The notes: generated by a model not told the origin, from the sequence alone. 64,000 nt of DNA from Pseudomonadota bacterium (GCA_023386885.1 JAEWIX010000002.1:18037-82036), one strand, 5' to 3'. Shown: positions 16,168 through 24,603, numbered from the stretch's first letter. Made by a program: numbers and translations.

Positions 16168-16827
16168 ATGGCCAGAAAGTCCGCGAAGAAGACAACTGCG
16201 CGAAAGCAATCGCGCGCCGCCGCCAAATCCACCACACGCAAGGTCTCGAAGTCAGGCAAGGCGACGAAGGCGCGCAAGGTTGCCCGCAAGGCAGCCGCCG
16301 CGCGAAAGCCGGCCCGCAAGGTTGCGAAAAAATCTCCGGCCAAATCCGCGCGCAGGTCGCCGGCGCGAAAGCCTGTCGCGAAAGCGCGCTCGACGGCGCG
16401 GCGCGCCCGGTCCGCACCTGCCGCAGTCGCAAAGCCGGTGCGGCCGCCGCAACGCGTCGCCGTCAGTCACTACAACAACTCCGATTTCGAATCCGGTTTG
16501 CGCACTTACGCGCAGTATCGCGATCTCGGCATCGTCGAGGCGACGCATGGCATGGTGCGTGCGCATGTGTTGCGCTTCGTCGAGCCGTGCGATCCCGCGG
16601 TGGTATCGAAGCTCCACCTGCACGACACGGAATTTCAGATGGTCTACGTGCTCAAGGGCTGGGTGAAGACCGAGCTGGAAGGCGAGGGCGAGATCACCAT
16701 GCGCGCCGGCAGCGCCTGGACGCAGCCGCCGAAGATCCGGCACAAGATCAATGATTACTCGGAGGACGCCGAACTTCTGGAGGTCATCCTGCCGGCGGAT
16801 TTCGAAACCGAAGAACTGGCCGGCTGA
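16168..16827 (+). CDS. Cupin-domain protein with histone-H1-like basic N-terminus
   Basis: 219 residues from the ATG at 16168, which has the ribosome binding site gcagggag; an upstream in-frame ATG at 16111 is less likely. Residues 1-95 are almost only Lys, Arg, Ala, Ser and Pro, with repeated ARK/KKS/PARK units as in bacterial H1-like and AlgP-type proteins. Residues about 100-219 form one cupin domain, with metal-site-like histidines in SKLHLHDTEFQMVYVLKG and the second motif in GSAWTQPPKIRHKIND. A basic nucleic-acid-binding tail on a small-molecule-binding barrel is an unusual combination. No catalytic role is assigned. Confidence 0.8.
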   Translation: MARKSAKKTTARKQSRAAAKSTTRKVSKSGKATKARKVARKAAAARKPARKVAKKSPAKSARRSPARKPVAKARSTARRARSAPAAVAKPVRPPQRVAVSHYNNSDFESGLRTYAQYRDLGIVEATHGMVRAHVLRFVEPCDPAVVSKLHLHDTEFQMVYVLKGWVKTELEGEGEITMRAGSAWTQPPKIRHKINDYSEDAELLEVILPADFETEELAG

Positions 16828-16943
16828 CGTTTCCCGAAGGCCCGACCGAAACGTTGACGTCGCAATTTATTGAGACGATCCGTCACGGTCGGGCATAGCC
16901 GTTCGCGCGCCAATGCCGGTCATTCACGCCGTTCCGCTGATGC

Positions 16944-16997
16944 GTCGCAAAGACGATGTGTCGCAAAGACGTGGATGCCCGGCACAAAGCCGGGCAT
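16944..16997. repeat. Direct repeat and REP-like hairpin
   Basis: The 12-mer gtcgcaaagacg occurs at 16944-16955 and 16960-16971, followed by the perfect hairpin atgcccggc-acaaa-gccgggcat (16975-16997). The gtggatgcccgg...ccgggcatgac arrangement resembles the dispersed element at 23514-23698. It lies between the convergent cupin and SDR genes and could end both transcripts. Confidence 0.6.
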
Positions 16998-17018
16998 GAC
17001 GACGCGATCGGATGACCA

Positions 17019-17780
17019 CTAGCCCCGTCCAACGAATGGCATCTTGGTCGCCATCACATTGAGAAACATGACGTTGGCATCGAGCGTGCGCGTCGCCATG
17101 AACACCACGGCCTCGGCGACGTTCTGGACGTCCATGCGCGGCTCGATCATCTTGCGGCCGTCCGGTTGCAACACGCCGTCTGCCATCCGCGCGGTCATTT
17201 CGGTCTCGGCGTTGCCGATGTCGATCTGGCCGCAGGCGATGTCATAGGCGCGGCCATCGAGCGAGGTCGAGCGGGTAAGGCCGGTGATGGCGTGCTTGGT
17301 CGAGGTATACGCCGCCGAGAACGGACGCGGCGCATAGGCCGAAATCGAACCGTTGTTGATGATGCGGCCGCCGCGCGGCGTCTGGTCCTTCATGATGCGG
17401 AAGGCGTGCTGGGTGCACAGAAACGGCGCGGTGAGATTGGTATCGACCACCGCCTTCCACTGTTCGACGGTGACATCCTCGAACGGGACCGGCGGCGCGC
17501 CGATGCCGGCATTGTTGAACAGCACGTCGAGCCGGCCAAAGGTCTCCTTGGTCTTGGCGAACAGCGCCGCGATCGAGGCCGGGTCGGTCATGTCCGATGG
17601 CACCGCCAGCGATGTGCCGAAGGCTTTGCCGGCCTCGGCTGTTTCGTTCAGCTTGTCGGCACGGCGTCCGGCCAGGACCACCGCGAAGCCGGCCTTCATC
17701 AGTGCGAGTGCGCTGGCACGTCCGACCCCGGAGCCGGCGCCGGTGACCAATGCGACCTTGTTTGAAGCTGTAGCTGCCAT
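17019..17780 (-). CDS. Short-chain dehydrogenase/reductase (SDR)
   Basis: 253 residues, classical SDR. The NAD(P) motif TGAGSGVG lies at about 13-20, NNAG at 89-92, Ser145, and the catalytic YTSTK as Tyr158 and Lys162. AGRR after beta-strand 2 suggests NADP rather than NAD. The substrate is not predictable. The gene is divergent from the MoaB/Mog-type gene at 17944, and its 3' end faces the cupin gene across a hairpin repeat. Confidence 0.9.
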   Translation of the reverse strand: MAATASNKVALVTGAGSGVGRASALALMKAGFAVVLAGRRADKLNETAEAGKAFGTSLAVPSDMTDPASIAALFAKTKETFGRLDVLFNNAGIGAPPVPFEDVTVEQWKAVVDTNLTAPFLCTQHAFRIMKDQTPRGGRIINNGSISAYAPRPFSAAYTSTKHAITGLTRSTSLDGRAYDIACGQIDIGNAETEMTARMADGVLQPDGRKMIEPRMDVQNVAEAVVFMATRTLDANVMFLNVMATKMPFVGRG

Positions 17781-17943
17781 TTTCCTGCCCTGGATGATCT
17801 GTTGTCCGGTTTGTTATGAAATCCCTATCGATCCTTAGTGGAGCGGATTTGAGGAGTCCATTCCGGATAATCGCCTTGCCGATATGCATTGCCGCGCGGC
17901 TTCTGCTAAGGATAATGGCGCAAACGGGCGAGGTGAAGCGATC

Positions 17944-18681
17944 ATGAGCGACGTGGTGACGGCAGGCATTCTGGTGATCGGCGACGAAATCCTCTCGGGG
18001 CGCACCAAGGACAAGAACATCGGCTTCATTGCCGAATACCTCGCCAATATCGGGATCGATCTGAAGGAAGTGCGGGTGGTTGCCGACGACGAGACGGACA
18101 TCATCGCCGCACTCGATGCGTTGCGGAAGCGCTACGCTTACGTCTTCACCACCGGCGGTATCGGCCCGACCCACGACGACATCACGGCCGACAGCGTCGC
18201 GAAAGCCTTCGGCGTCGCCATCGATCATCACCCCGAAGTGGTGGCGCGATTTCGCGAGCGCTTCACCGGACAGGATCTCAACGAGGCGCGGCTGCGCATG
18301 GCCCGCATTCCCGACGGTGCGGATTTGATTCAAAGCGCGACGATCCTCGCGCCCGGCTTCATGATCGGCAACGTCATCGTGATGGCGGGTGTGCCTTCGA
18401 TCATGCAGGCGATGATGGACATCGTGGCGCCGAAGTTGAAGACCGGCGTGCGGATGCTGTCGGACTCGGTGCGTGCCAACGCGCGTGAGGGCGACATCGG
18501 CGGCCCGTTGCGGGAGATCGCCAACGCGCATCCCGATACGATCATCGGCAGCTATCCGTTCCTCGACGAGGAGCAGAAGCCGAACACCAATCTCGTGGTG
18601 CGCTCGCGCGATCAGGCCAAGCTGACGGCGGCGATGAACGCGGTAAAGGCGATGATCGCGGGATTGAACGCCGGGCGCTGA
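17944..18681 (+). CDS. MoaB/Mog-domain (CinA-like) molybdopterin-binding family protein
   Basis: 245 residues from the ATG at 17944; the frame extends to 17884 without family-like sequence. It starts TAGILVIGDEILSGRTKDKNI and has FTTGGIGPTHDDITADSVAKAF, the hallmark of the MoaB/Mog/CinA-N domain that binds molybdopterin or nucleotide-like ligands. The CinA C-terminal deamidase is absent, so this is the stand-alone type of about 250 residues. The xanthine phosphoribosyltransferase gene begins about 14 bp after its stop, implying co-transcription. Its precise function in this group is unclear. Confidence 0.87.
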   Translation: MSDVVTAGILVIGDEILSGRTKDKNIGFIAEYLANIGIDLKEVRVVADDETDIIAALDALRKRYAYVFTTGGIGPTHDDITADSVAKAFGVAIDHHPEVVARFRERFTGQDLNEARLRMARIPDGADLIQSATILAPGFMIGNVIVMAGVPSIMQAMMDIVAPKLKTGVRMLSDSVRANAREGDIGGPLREIANAHPDTIIGSYPFLDEEQKPNTNLVVRSRDQAKLTAAMNAVKAMIAGLNAGR

Positions 18682-18694
18682 GCAGGTGACGGCC

Positions 18695-19222
18695 ATGGCC
18701 GAGCAGGTTTCGAACGACGAGGCACAGGCGCGTGCCGACAAGGCATTCCCAGTGTCGTGGGATCAATTTCATCGCGACGCGCGGGTGCTGGCGTGGCGGC
18801 TCAACGGCGCCGGGCCGTTTCAGGCGCTGGCTGCCATTACGCGCGGGGGCCTGGTGCCGGCGGCGATCGTGGCGCGCGAATTGGGCTTGCGCACGATCGA
18901 TACGATTTGCCTTGCGAGCTACGACCACACCACCAAGGGCGACATCAAACTGCTCAAGGGCATTTCCGATGAGATCGCGCGGCTCTGCGGCGAGGGCGGC
19001 AAGGGGCTGTTGGTCGTTGACGATCTGGTCGACACCGGCACCACGGCGCGCGTGGTGCGTGAGATGTTTCCGCGGGCACACATCGCGGCGATCTACGCCA
19101 AGCCGATGGGCAAACCGCTGGTCGATACCTTCATCACCGAGGTCTCGCAGGACACCTGGATTTTCTTTCCGTGGGACACCGGGCTGTCGTTCCAGCCACC
19201 GATCCGCGACGGCGCGGCGTAA
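18695..19222 (+). CDS. gpt: Xanthine phosphoribosyltransferase
   Basis: 175 residues from the ATG at 18695; a GTG at 18686 would add three residues. It carries the PRPP-binding loop LLVVDDLVDTGTTARVVR and the Gpt-type sequence VSWDQFHRDARVLAWRL with AITRGGLVPAAIVARELGLR. The enzyme converts xanthine, and often guanine, with PRPP into the nucleotide for purine salvage at the inner membrane or cytoplasm. It is tightly linked to the upstream MoaB/Mog-type gene and is followed within 6 bp by the hypothetical gene at 19229. Confidence 0.92.
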   Translation: MAEQVSNDEAQARADKAFPVSWDQFHRDARVLAWRLNGAGPFQALAAITRGGLVPAAIVARELGLRTIDTICLASYDHTTKGDIKLLKGISDEIARLCGEGGKGLLVVDDLVDTGTTARVVREMFPRAHIAAIYAKPMGKPLVDTFITEVSQDTWIFFPWDTGLSFQPPIRDGAA

Positions 19223-19228
19223 TCGATC

Positions 19229-19855
19229 ATGCCCTTGCAAAATCGCGTCACGCCGTTGGGTGATATCGTTGCCGTGCCGCAGCGTGGCCTGTTCACCGGC
19301 AATCGCGGTATCATCCACGATCCTGCGACGCGGACACTGCTGAAGCGCCGCTGGTCGAGCCGCGCGTGGATCACTTGCGTCTGCGAATTTCGCGGCTGGC
19401 GGCGCGCGGTGATGGCGCGGCAAAGTTGGACCGAGTTGTTCTTCCTTGATGAGGCGACGGCGTTGGCGGCGGGTCATCGGCCGTGCTTCTTCTGCCGCCG
19501 CGACGACGCCAATCGGTTTCGCGCCGCATGGGCGGACGGCAATGGCGTACCAAAGCCGCGCGCAAAAGAGATGGACGACGTACTGCACGGCGAGCGGCTC
19601 GATGGGCGCGTCAAGCGGCTGCATGCGCTGCCGGAACGGCCTGATGATTTGCCGGACGGTGCGATGGTTCATGCCAGCGGCGCAACGTACCTGATCGTCA
19701 AGGGTAGAACGCTGCGCTGGTCATTCGATGGCTATCAACTGGCCGAAACGCCGGTCGGTGATGTGCGATTGATCACGCCGCCATCGACGCTGCGCGCGTT
19801 GCGTGCGGGCTATCGACCGGTGCTGCATTCGAGTGCGGAGATTTCGTCATCCTGA
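19229..19855 (+). CDS. Conserved hypothetical protein with Ada-like Cys motif
   Basis: 208 residues. I do not recognise the whole family. The segment FFLDEATALAAGHRPCFFCRRDD (interrupt at will; Cys86, Cys89) looks like the second half of an Ada-type zinc domain (A..AG.RPC..C), and Cys50/Cys52 in WITCVCEFRG could supply the other ligands. The rest is mixed alpha/beta with no membrane segment or signal peptide. It begins 6 bp after gpt and is probably the third gene of that operon. The last residues (ISSS) and the stop codon come from the REP-like repeat starting at 19846. Confidence 0.72.
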   Translation: MPLQNRVTPLGDIVAVPQRGLFTGNRGIIHDPATRTLLKRRWSSRAWITCVCEFRGWRRAVMARQSWTELFFLDEATALAAGHRPCFFCRRDDANRFRAAWADGNGVPKPRAKEMDDVLHGERLDGRVKRLHALPERPDDLPDGAMVHASGATYLIVKGRTLRWSFDGYQLAETPVGDVRLITPPSTLRALRAGYRPVLHSSAEISSS

Positions 19856-19943
19856 GGCGCTCGCCGTCTCTTCGGCGAGCCTCGAAGGATGCCGCCGGGG
19901 CCGTCGCCCTTCGAGGCTCGCTTCGCTCGCGCCTCAGGGTGAC
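19846..19943. repeat. REP-like palindromic repeat (CATCCTGAGG type)
   Basis: Outer arms gtcatcctgaggcgc and gcgcctcagggtgac enclose two inner hairpins (ctcgccgtctcttcggcgag; cgaggctcgcttcgctcg) and the motif cctcgaaggatg. A related copy is at 24650-24746. The stop codon of the gene at 19229 lies inside it. Confidence 0.78.
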
Positions 19944-19956
19944 GGTCGTTCGCTGG

Positions 19957-20979
19957 CTACCCCAGCCGCTTCCTCGCCAGCTTCGCGCCTGCCCCAAGCG
20001 CGTTCAACTTGGCCTCCGCGATCTCTCGGCGCATCGGGGCCATGCCGCAATTGGTGGTGAGCACGATGCGCTCCTTCGGCACGAACGTCATCACCGCTTC
20101 GATGGTCTCAACGATGCTTTCGGGTGTCTCGACCGCGTCGGTGGCGACGTCGATGACGCCGGCCTGAATCACCTTGCCGTCGAGCAGCTTCAACAGGTCG
20201 AGCGGCACCCGCGAATTGACGCATTCGATCGCGGCCTGCTGGATCGTACTCTTTGCGATGACCGGGAAAATCTGCTCGTATTGCCGCCATTCGGCGCCGA
20301 GCCCATGCTTCCAGTCGATATTGGCCTTGATGCCGTAACCGTAGCAGATGTGCACGGCCGTGGCGCAGGTGAGCCCTTGTGCGGCGCGCTCCAGCGCTTT
20401 GATGCCCCAGTCGTTGACCTCCGCCATGTAGACGTTGAACGCCGGCTCGTCGAACTGGATGACGTCGACGCCGTCGGCTTGCAGCGCGCGCGCTTCCTCA
20501 TTGAGCAGTTCGGCGAAGGCGAAGGCCATCTTCACCCGGTCGCCGTAGTATCGATCCGCGATGGTGTCGATCAGCGTCATCGGACCGGGCAGAGTGAACT
20601 TCAACTGGCGGCCGGTGTGAGCGCGTGCGGCTTGCGCTTCAGCGGCGTGAACGCGGCCCTTGAGCCGCAGCGGTGCGACCACTTGTGGCACCATCGCTTT
20701 GTAGCGATCGTTGCGGATGCCCATCTCGACCTTGTTGGAGAAATCGATGCCCTCGACGTTTTCCAGGAAGCCGTGAACGAAATGCTGCCGCGACTGCTCG
20801 CCCTCGGTCACGATGTCGAGACCGGCATCCTCCTGCAGTTTCACCGCCAGCACGGTAGCATCCCGTTTGGCGTGCGCGAGTTCGGCGCCCTTGGATTTCC
20901 ACGGCGCCCATAGCGTGTTGGGCTCGGCCAGCCATTCGGGCTTGGGCAGCGAGCCGGCATTGGTGGCTGGAAACAGCAT
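19957..20979 (-). CDS. Core-MetE / MetE C-terminal-domain methyltransferase
   Basis: 340 residues from the ATG at 20979 (ribosome binding site ggaggcc); the 26-residue upstream extension is not family-like. It corresponds to the C-terminal catalytic barrel of cobalamin-independent methionine synthase: KFTLPGPMTLIDTIADRYYG, DGVDVIQFDEPAFNVYMAEV, TAVHICYGYG (His/Cys zinc ligands) and LTTNCGMAPMRREIA (final Cys). The MetE N-terminal domain is missing, as in core-MetE proteins that use a methyl donor other than polyglutamyl methyl-THF. No cobalamin or SAM riboswitch is visible upstream. It is divergent from the GST gene. Confidence 0.87.
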   Translation of the reverse strand: MLFPATNAGSLPKPEWLAEPNTLWAPWKSKGAELAHAKRDATVLAVKLQEDAGLDIVTEGEQSRQHFVHGFLENVEGIDFSNKVEMGIRNDRYKAMVPQVVAPLRLKGRVHAAEAQAARAHTGRQLKFTLPGPMTLIDTIADRYYGDRVKMAFAFAELLNEEARALQADGVDVIQFDEPAFNVYMAEVNDWGIKALERAAQGLTCATAVHICYGYGIKANIDWKHGLGAEWRQYEQIFPVIAKSTIQQAAIECVNSRVPLDLLKLLDGKVIQAGVIDVATDAVETPESIVETIEAVMTFVPKERIVLTTNCGMAPMRREIAEAKLNALGAGAKLARKRLG

Positions 20980-21130
20980 GATGAGGCCTCCCGGAAACAT
21001 TTGCGTAGCGCGATATTTGCGGCGTTTGGTGTGCCATGTCCAAGGCGCTGCGTACATATGTTGTGATGGGGTGTTGGTCGAAATGCTGAGAGGGGGTTAG
21101 GATGCGGGGCAACCCCAAGCCGGACCACGC

Positions 21131-21832
21131 ATGATCGAACTGCACTACGCCCCGACGCCGAATGGCTGGAAGATTACGATCATGCTCGAGGAACTGGGCA
21201 TTCCTTACAATGTGATCCCGGTCGATATCCGCGCCGGCGATCAGTTCAAGCCGGAATTCCTCGCCATCAGCCCCAACAACCGGATTCCGGCGATCGTCGA
21301 CCGCGCGCCGGCCGATGGCGGCGAACACATCTCCGTGTTCGAGACGGGTGCGATCCTGATTTATCTCGCGGAGAAGACCGGACGGTTTCTTCCGCGCGAT
21401 GTACGCGGCCGCTCGAACGTCATCCAGTGGGTGATGTGGCAGATGGGCGGGCTCGGCCCGATGCTCGGCCAACACGGGCATTTCCTGCTTTATGCGGGAG
21501 AGAAAATTCCCTATGCCATCGATCGCTACCGTCGTGAAGCGGCGCGGCTCTACGGTGTGCTCGATATCCAACTCGGCAAGACCGGAGCCTATGTGGCCGG
21601 CGATTATTCCATCGCCGATATCGCCTGCTTTCCCTGGACCATGACGCACAAGGCGCAAGGCTTCACGCTCGACGATTATCCCAACGTTAAACGTTGGTAT
21701 GCCGAGGTGCGGGCGCGGCCGCAGGTGCAGGCGGGGCTCGCGGTGGGCAAGTTCGTCAAGGAGCCGTTCAGCGAGGAAGCACGGCGGATCATGTTCGGCA
21801 CGGCCCGCGCGCCGCAGCCGCAGCAATCGTAA
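21131..21832 (+). CDS. Glutathione S-transferase (YfcG/YghU-like)
   Basis: 233 residues. The N-terminal thioredoxin fold starts IELHYAPTPNGWKITIMLEELG, with the TPNGWK active-site turn typical of nu-class YfcG/YghU GSTs, and has SPNNRIPAIVD and FETGAILIYLAEKTG. The C-terminal helical domain follows (YSIADIACFPW). Such enzymes show disulfide-bond reductase and peroxidase activity with glutathione. It heads a run of four genes on this strand to 23493; the kappa-class-like thioredoxin-fold gene follows 72 bp on. Confidence 0.9.
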   Translation: MIELHYAPTPNGWKITIMLEELGIPYNVIPVDIRAGDQFKPEFLAISPNNRIPAIVDRAPADGGEHISVFETGAILIYLAEKTGRFLPRDVRGRSNVIQWVMWQMGGLGPMLGQHGHFLLYAGEKIPYAIDRYRREAARLYGVLDIQLGKTGAYVAGDYSIADIACFPWTMTHKAQGFTLDDYPNVKRWYAEVRARPQVQAGLAVGKFVKEPFSEEARRIMFGTARAPQPQQS

Positions 21833-21904
21833 CAGAGCAAGGGCCTCTCGAGGCGACAAGAAACGATCAACCGCGTCATTGCGGTGCAAACAGAAGGAGG
21901 TCCG

Positions 21905-22516
21905 ATGATTGAGTTCTTTTTCGACTGCTCCAGTCCGTGGACCTATCTCGCATTCCACAACATTCAGCCGCTCGCGAAGGAGTTGAATGTCCCGATCACG
22001 TGGCGGCCGATCCTGGTCGGCGGTGTGTTCAACACCGTCAATCCCAGCGTTTATGCATCGCGCGAAAAACCGGTGGTGCCGAAAGCGCGGTACATGCTGA
22101 AGGACCTCGGCGATTGGGCGCGCTCCGCGGGGCTCGCCATCAAGATGCCGCCCACGGTGTTTCCGGTGAACAGCGTCAAGGCGATGCGCGGCTGCATCTG
22201 GCTCGGCAACGAGGCGATGGTGCCATTCGCCACCGCCGTATTCAAAGCCTATTGGGGTGATGACAAGGACATCTCGCAGGACGCGGTGCTGGGCGACATC
22301 TGCAAGGCAACCGGCATCGATCCGGACAAATTCTTCGCCAGTATCGGCGAGCAGGCGGTGAAGGATCAGCTCAAGGCCAACACCGACGAGGTGATCGCGC
22401 GCGGCGGCTTCGGTTCGCCCACGATCTATGTCGACAAAACCGACATGTATTTCGGCAACGATCGGCTGCCGTTGATCCGCGAGGCGATCCTGCGCCGCAA
22501 AGCGGGCAAAAGCTGA
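21905..22516 (+). CDS. 2-hydroxychromene-2-carboxylate isomerase / DsbA-like (kappa GST) protein
   Basis: 203 residues from the ATG at 21905 with ribosome binding site agaaggagg. EFFFDCSSPWTYLAFHNIQ is the HCCA-isomerase/kappa-GST signature, with Ser in the SPW active-site motif, and GGFGSPTIYVDKTDMYFGNDRL is the conserved cis-Pro region. Related enzymes isomerise 2-hydroxychromene-2-carboxylate in naphthalene breakdown using glutathione, but many homologs have unknown substrates. Its stop overlaps the ATG of the quinone reductase gene (TGATG), so the two are translationally coupled. Confidence 0.88.
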   Translation: MIEFFFDCSSPWTYLAFHNIQPLAKELNVPITWRPILVGGVFNTVNPSVYASREKPVVPKARYMLKDLGDWARSAGLAIKMPPTVFPVNSVKAMRGCIWLGNEAMVPFATAVFKAYWGDDKDISQDAVLGDICKATGIDPDKFFASIGEQAVKDQLKANTDEVIARGGFGSPTIYVDKTDMYFGNDRLPLIREAILRRKAGKS

Positions 22517-23493
22517 TGTCGCGCGCTGTCGTCTGCCGCGAACTCGGCGCGCCGGAGTTGCTGCGTGTCGAAACCGTCTGCTCCACACCGCTGGCGCCGG
22601 GCAAGGTCCGCGTCGCCATCCGCGCCGCCGGGCTCAATTTCCCCGACGTGCTGATGGCGGCCGGGCAATATCAGTTCAAGCCCGATCTGCCTTTCGTGCC
22701 TGGCATGGAAGCCGCCGGCGATGTGATCGAGATCGGCAGCGACGTTCGCGACGTCAGCGTCGGTGAGCGCGTCATCGTCAAGCTGCGGAACGGCACTTTT
22801 GCCGAGCGGGTCGCGGTGACGCCGGCGCATCTCGCACCACTGCCCTCGACATTCGATTACGCGGAGGGCGCAACCTTCCTTGCGGCGCATGGCACTGCCT
22901 ATCACGCGCTGATCGATCGCGGGCAGATCAGGCCGGGCGAGACGCTTCTGGTGCACGGCGCCGGCGGCGGCGTCGGGCTCGCGGCGGTGGAGATCGGCAA
23001 GCTGTTGGGTGCGACGGTGATCGCGGCCGCTTCGAGCGAAAAGAAACTCGCGGTGGCGAAGGCGCGGGGCGCCGATCACCTGGTGCTGTACAAGCGCGAA
23101 CCGTTTCAGGACGCGGTGAAGCGTCTCACCGACGGGCAGGGCGTCAACGTGGTGTTCGATCCGGTCGGCGGTGAGATCTTCGAGGCCAGCCAGCGCTGCA
23201 TCGCCTGGGGCGCGCGGCTGCTGGTGATCGGCTTCACCGGAGGTATCGGATTGGCGAAGACCAATCTGCTGTTAATCAAGGGCGCCAGTGTGCTCGGCGT
23301 GCGCGCTGGCGAAGCCGTGCGGCGCGATCCCGAACTGGGCAAGGCACGGCTTAAGACGCTGGTGGAATGGGCCGAGGCGGGTCGCGTGCGACCCAACGTG
23401 TCGCATCGTCTGCCGTTCGAGGATGTCGCCAAGGCGATGCGGCTTCTGATCGACCGCAAGGCGATCGGCCGTGTCGCACTGACGATGGGGTGA
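22516..23493 (+). CDS. NADPH:quinone oxidoreductase (zinc-independent MDR family)
   Basis: 325 residues of the medium-chain dehydrogenase family without the zinc ligands. N-terminal GroES-like domain (RVAIRAAGLNFPDVLMAAGQY, PGMEAAGDVIEIG), then the Rossmann motif LVHGAGGGVGLAAVEIGK and VFDPVGGEIFEASQR. It probably reduces quinones or enones with NADPH. It begins at the last base of the preceding stop codon, so it is in one operon with the HCCA isomerase-like and probably the GST gene, a likely glutathione/electrophile detoxification set. Confidence 0.9.
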   Translation: MSRAVVCRELGAPELLRVETVCSTPLAPGKVRVAIRAAGLNFPDVLMAAGQYQFKPDLPFVPGMEAAGDVIEIGSDVRDVSVGERVIVKLRNGTFAERVAVTPAHLAPLPSTFDYAEGATFLAAHGTAYHALIDRGQIRPGETLLVHGAGGGVGLAAVEIGKLLGATVIAAASSEKKLAVAKARGADHLVLYKREPFQDAVKRLTDGQGVNVVFDPVGGEIFEASQRCIAWGARLLVIGFTGGIGLAKTNLLLIKGASVLGVRAGEAVRRDPELGKARLKTLVEWAEAGRVRPNVSHRLPFEDVAKAMRLLIDRKAIGRVALTMG

Positions 23494-23513
23494 CTTGAGG
23501 AAGGCTCTCAGTC

Positions 23514-23698
23514 GTCATGGCCGGATTTATTCCGGCCATCCACGTCTTTCAGAGGTATCAATGCTGACGAGCAGACCGGAGAGCGGATCGCTTTGCTCGT
23601 TTGTACGTAGCGACAAGAACGTGGATGGCCGGGACATAGGCGAGCGAAGCGACGCCTTTCTTCGAACGGCTACACCCGGCCATGATGGCAAATATAGG
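23514..23698. repeat. Composite repeat with ATGGCCGG hairpins
   Basis: One hairpin at 23517-23539 (atggccgga-tttat-tccggccat), then at 23630-23698 a longer arm pair gtggatggccggg ... cccggccatgatg enclosing ggcgagcgaagcgacgcc. It fills the gap between convergent genes and resembles 16944-16997. It may act as a terminator for both. Confidence 0.65.
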
Positions 23699-23712
23699 TC
23701 GCGTTGCCCTTG

Positions 23713-24603
23713 TTACTTGTACTCCCGCTCGGTCCACCACGGGAAATAGTCGGGCATGTCCGACGACACCTTGTTCTTGAACTGCGCCGGGCGCTTTTCC
23801 AGGAACGACATCACGCCTTCCTTGACGTCGTCGGAGCGGCCGCGCGCGTAGATGCCGCGGCTGTCGACCTTGTGCGCTTCCATCGGATCGTCGGCGCCCA
23901 TCAGCCGCCACATCATCTGGCGGATCAGCGCGACGGAGACCGGCGCGGTCTTGTCGATGAATGAGCGCGCCAGTTCGCGCGCGGTCGGGATTAACTGATC
24001 CGGCGGCACCACGCGGCTGACGAGACCGCCGGCGAGGGCTTCCTGCGCCGGGAAGACGCGGCCGGAATAGCACCATTCCAGGGCCTGCGAGATGCCGACG
24101 AGGCGCGGCAAAAACCAGCTCGACGCCGCCTCCGGCACGATGCCGCGCTGGGAAAACACGAAACCGAACCGCGCATTTTCCGAGGCGATACGGATATCCA
24201 TCGGCAGTTGCATGGTGACGCCGATGCCGACCGCCGGGCCGTTGATCGCGCCGATCACCGGCTTCAGGCATTTGAAGATGCGCAGCGTCACCTGGCCGCC
24301 GCCATCGCGAATGTTCGCATCGCTATAGTCGACGGCGCCGTTGGCGAGCCGCTTGGCCGGGCCGCGCTTGGCGTCGCGGTCGAAGGTATCGCCGCCCGAC
24401 GAGAGGTCGGCGCCGGCGCAGAAGCCCCGGCCTTCGCCGGTCACGATGATGGCGCGCACGTTGTCGTCGGCATCGGCCTTGTCGAAGGCATCGATCAGTT
24501 CGGTCATCATCTGCTGATTGAATGCGTTGAGCTTGTCGGGTCGGTTCAGCGTGATGGTCAGGATCTGATCGGCGACGTCGTATTTGATCGTTTCGTAGGC
24601 CAT
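23713..24603 (-). CDS. Enoyl-CoA hydratase/isomerase (crotonase) family protein
   Basis: 296 residues. Crotonase features include ITLNRPDKLNAFNQQM, the oxyanion-hole segment RGFCAGADLSSGG, GAINGPAVGIGVTMQL and RGIVPEAASSWFLPRLVG with the usual acidic residue. It should bind an acyl-CoA, and hydration or isomerisation is likely, but substrate and direction are open. The length is slightly above the standard 260, from an insertion after the first oxyanion segment (residues about 70-100). A repeat separates it from the amidase gene, which lies upstream on the same strand. Confidence 0.9.
   Translation of the reverse strand: MAYETIKYDVADQILTITLNRPDKLNAFNQQMMTELIDAFDKADADDNVRAIIVTGEGRGFCAGADLSSGGDTFDRDAKRGPAKRLANGAVDYSDANIRDGGGQVTLRIFKCLKPVIGAINGPAVGIGVTMQLPMDIRIASENARFGFVFSQRGIVPEAASSWFLPRLVGISQALEWCYSGRVFPAQEALAGGLVSRVVPPDQLIPTARELARSFIDKTAPVSVALIRQMMWRLMGADDPMEAHKVDSRGIYARGRSDDVKEGVMSFLEKRPAQFKNKVSSDMPDYFPWWTEREYK

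Noticed and set aside
16944..16997. CRISPR-like array
   Set aside because: Only two short 12-mers 16 bp apart followed by a hairpin; no repeat-spacer regularity and no cas genes in the window.
20980..21130. Cobalamin or SAM riboswitch before the MetE-like gene
   Set aside because: The gap is only about 150 bp and lacks conserved B12-box or SAM riboswitch blocks.
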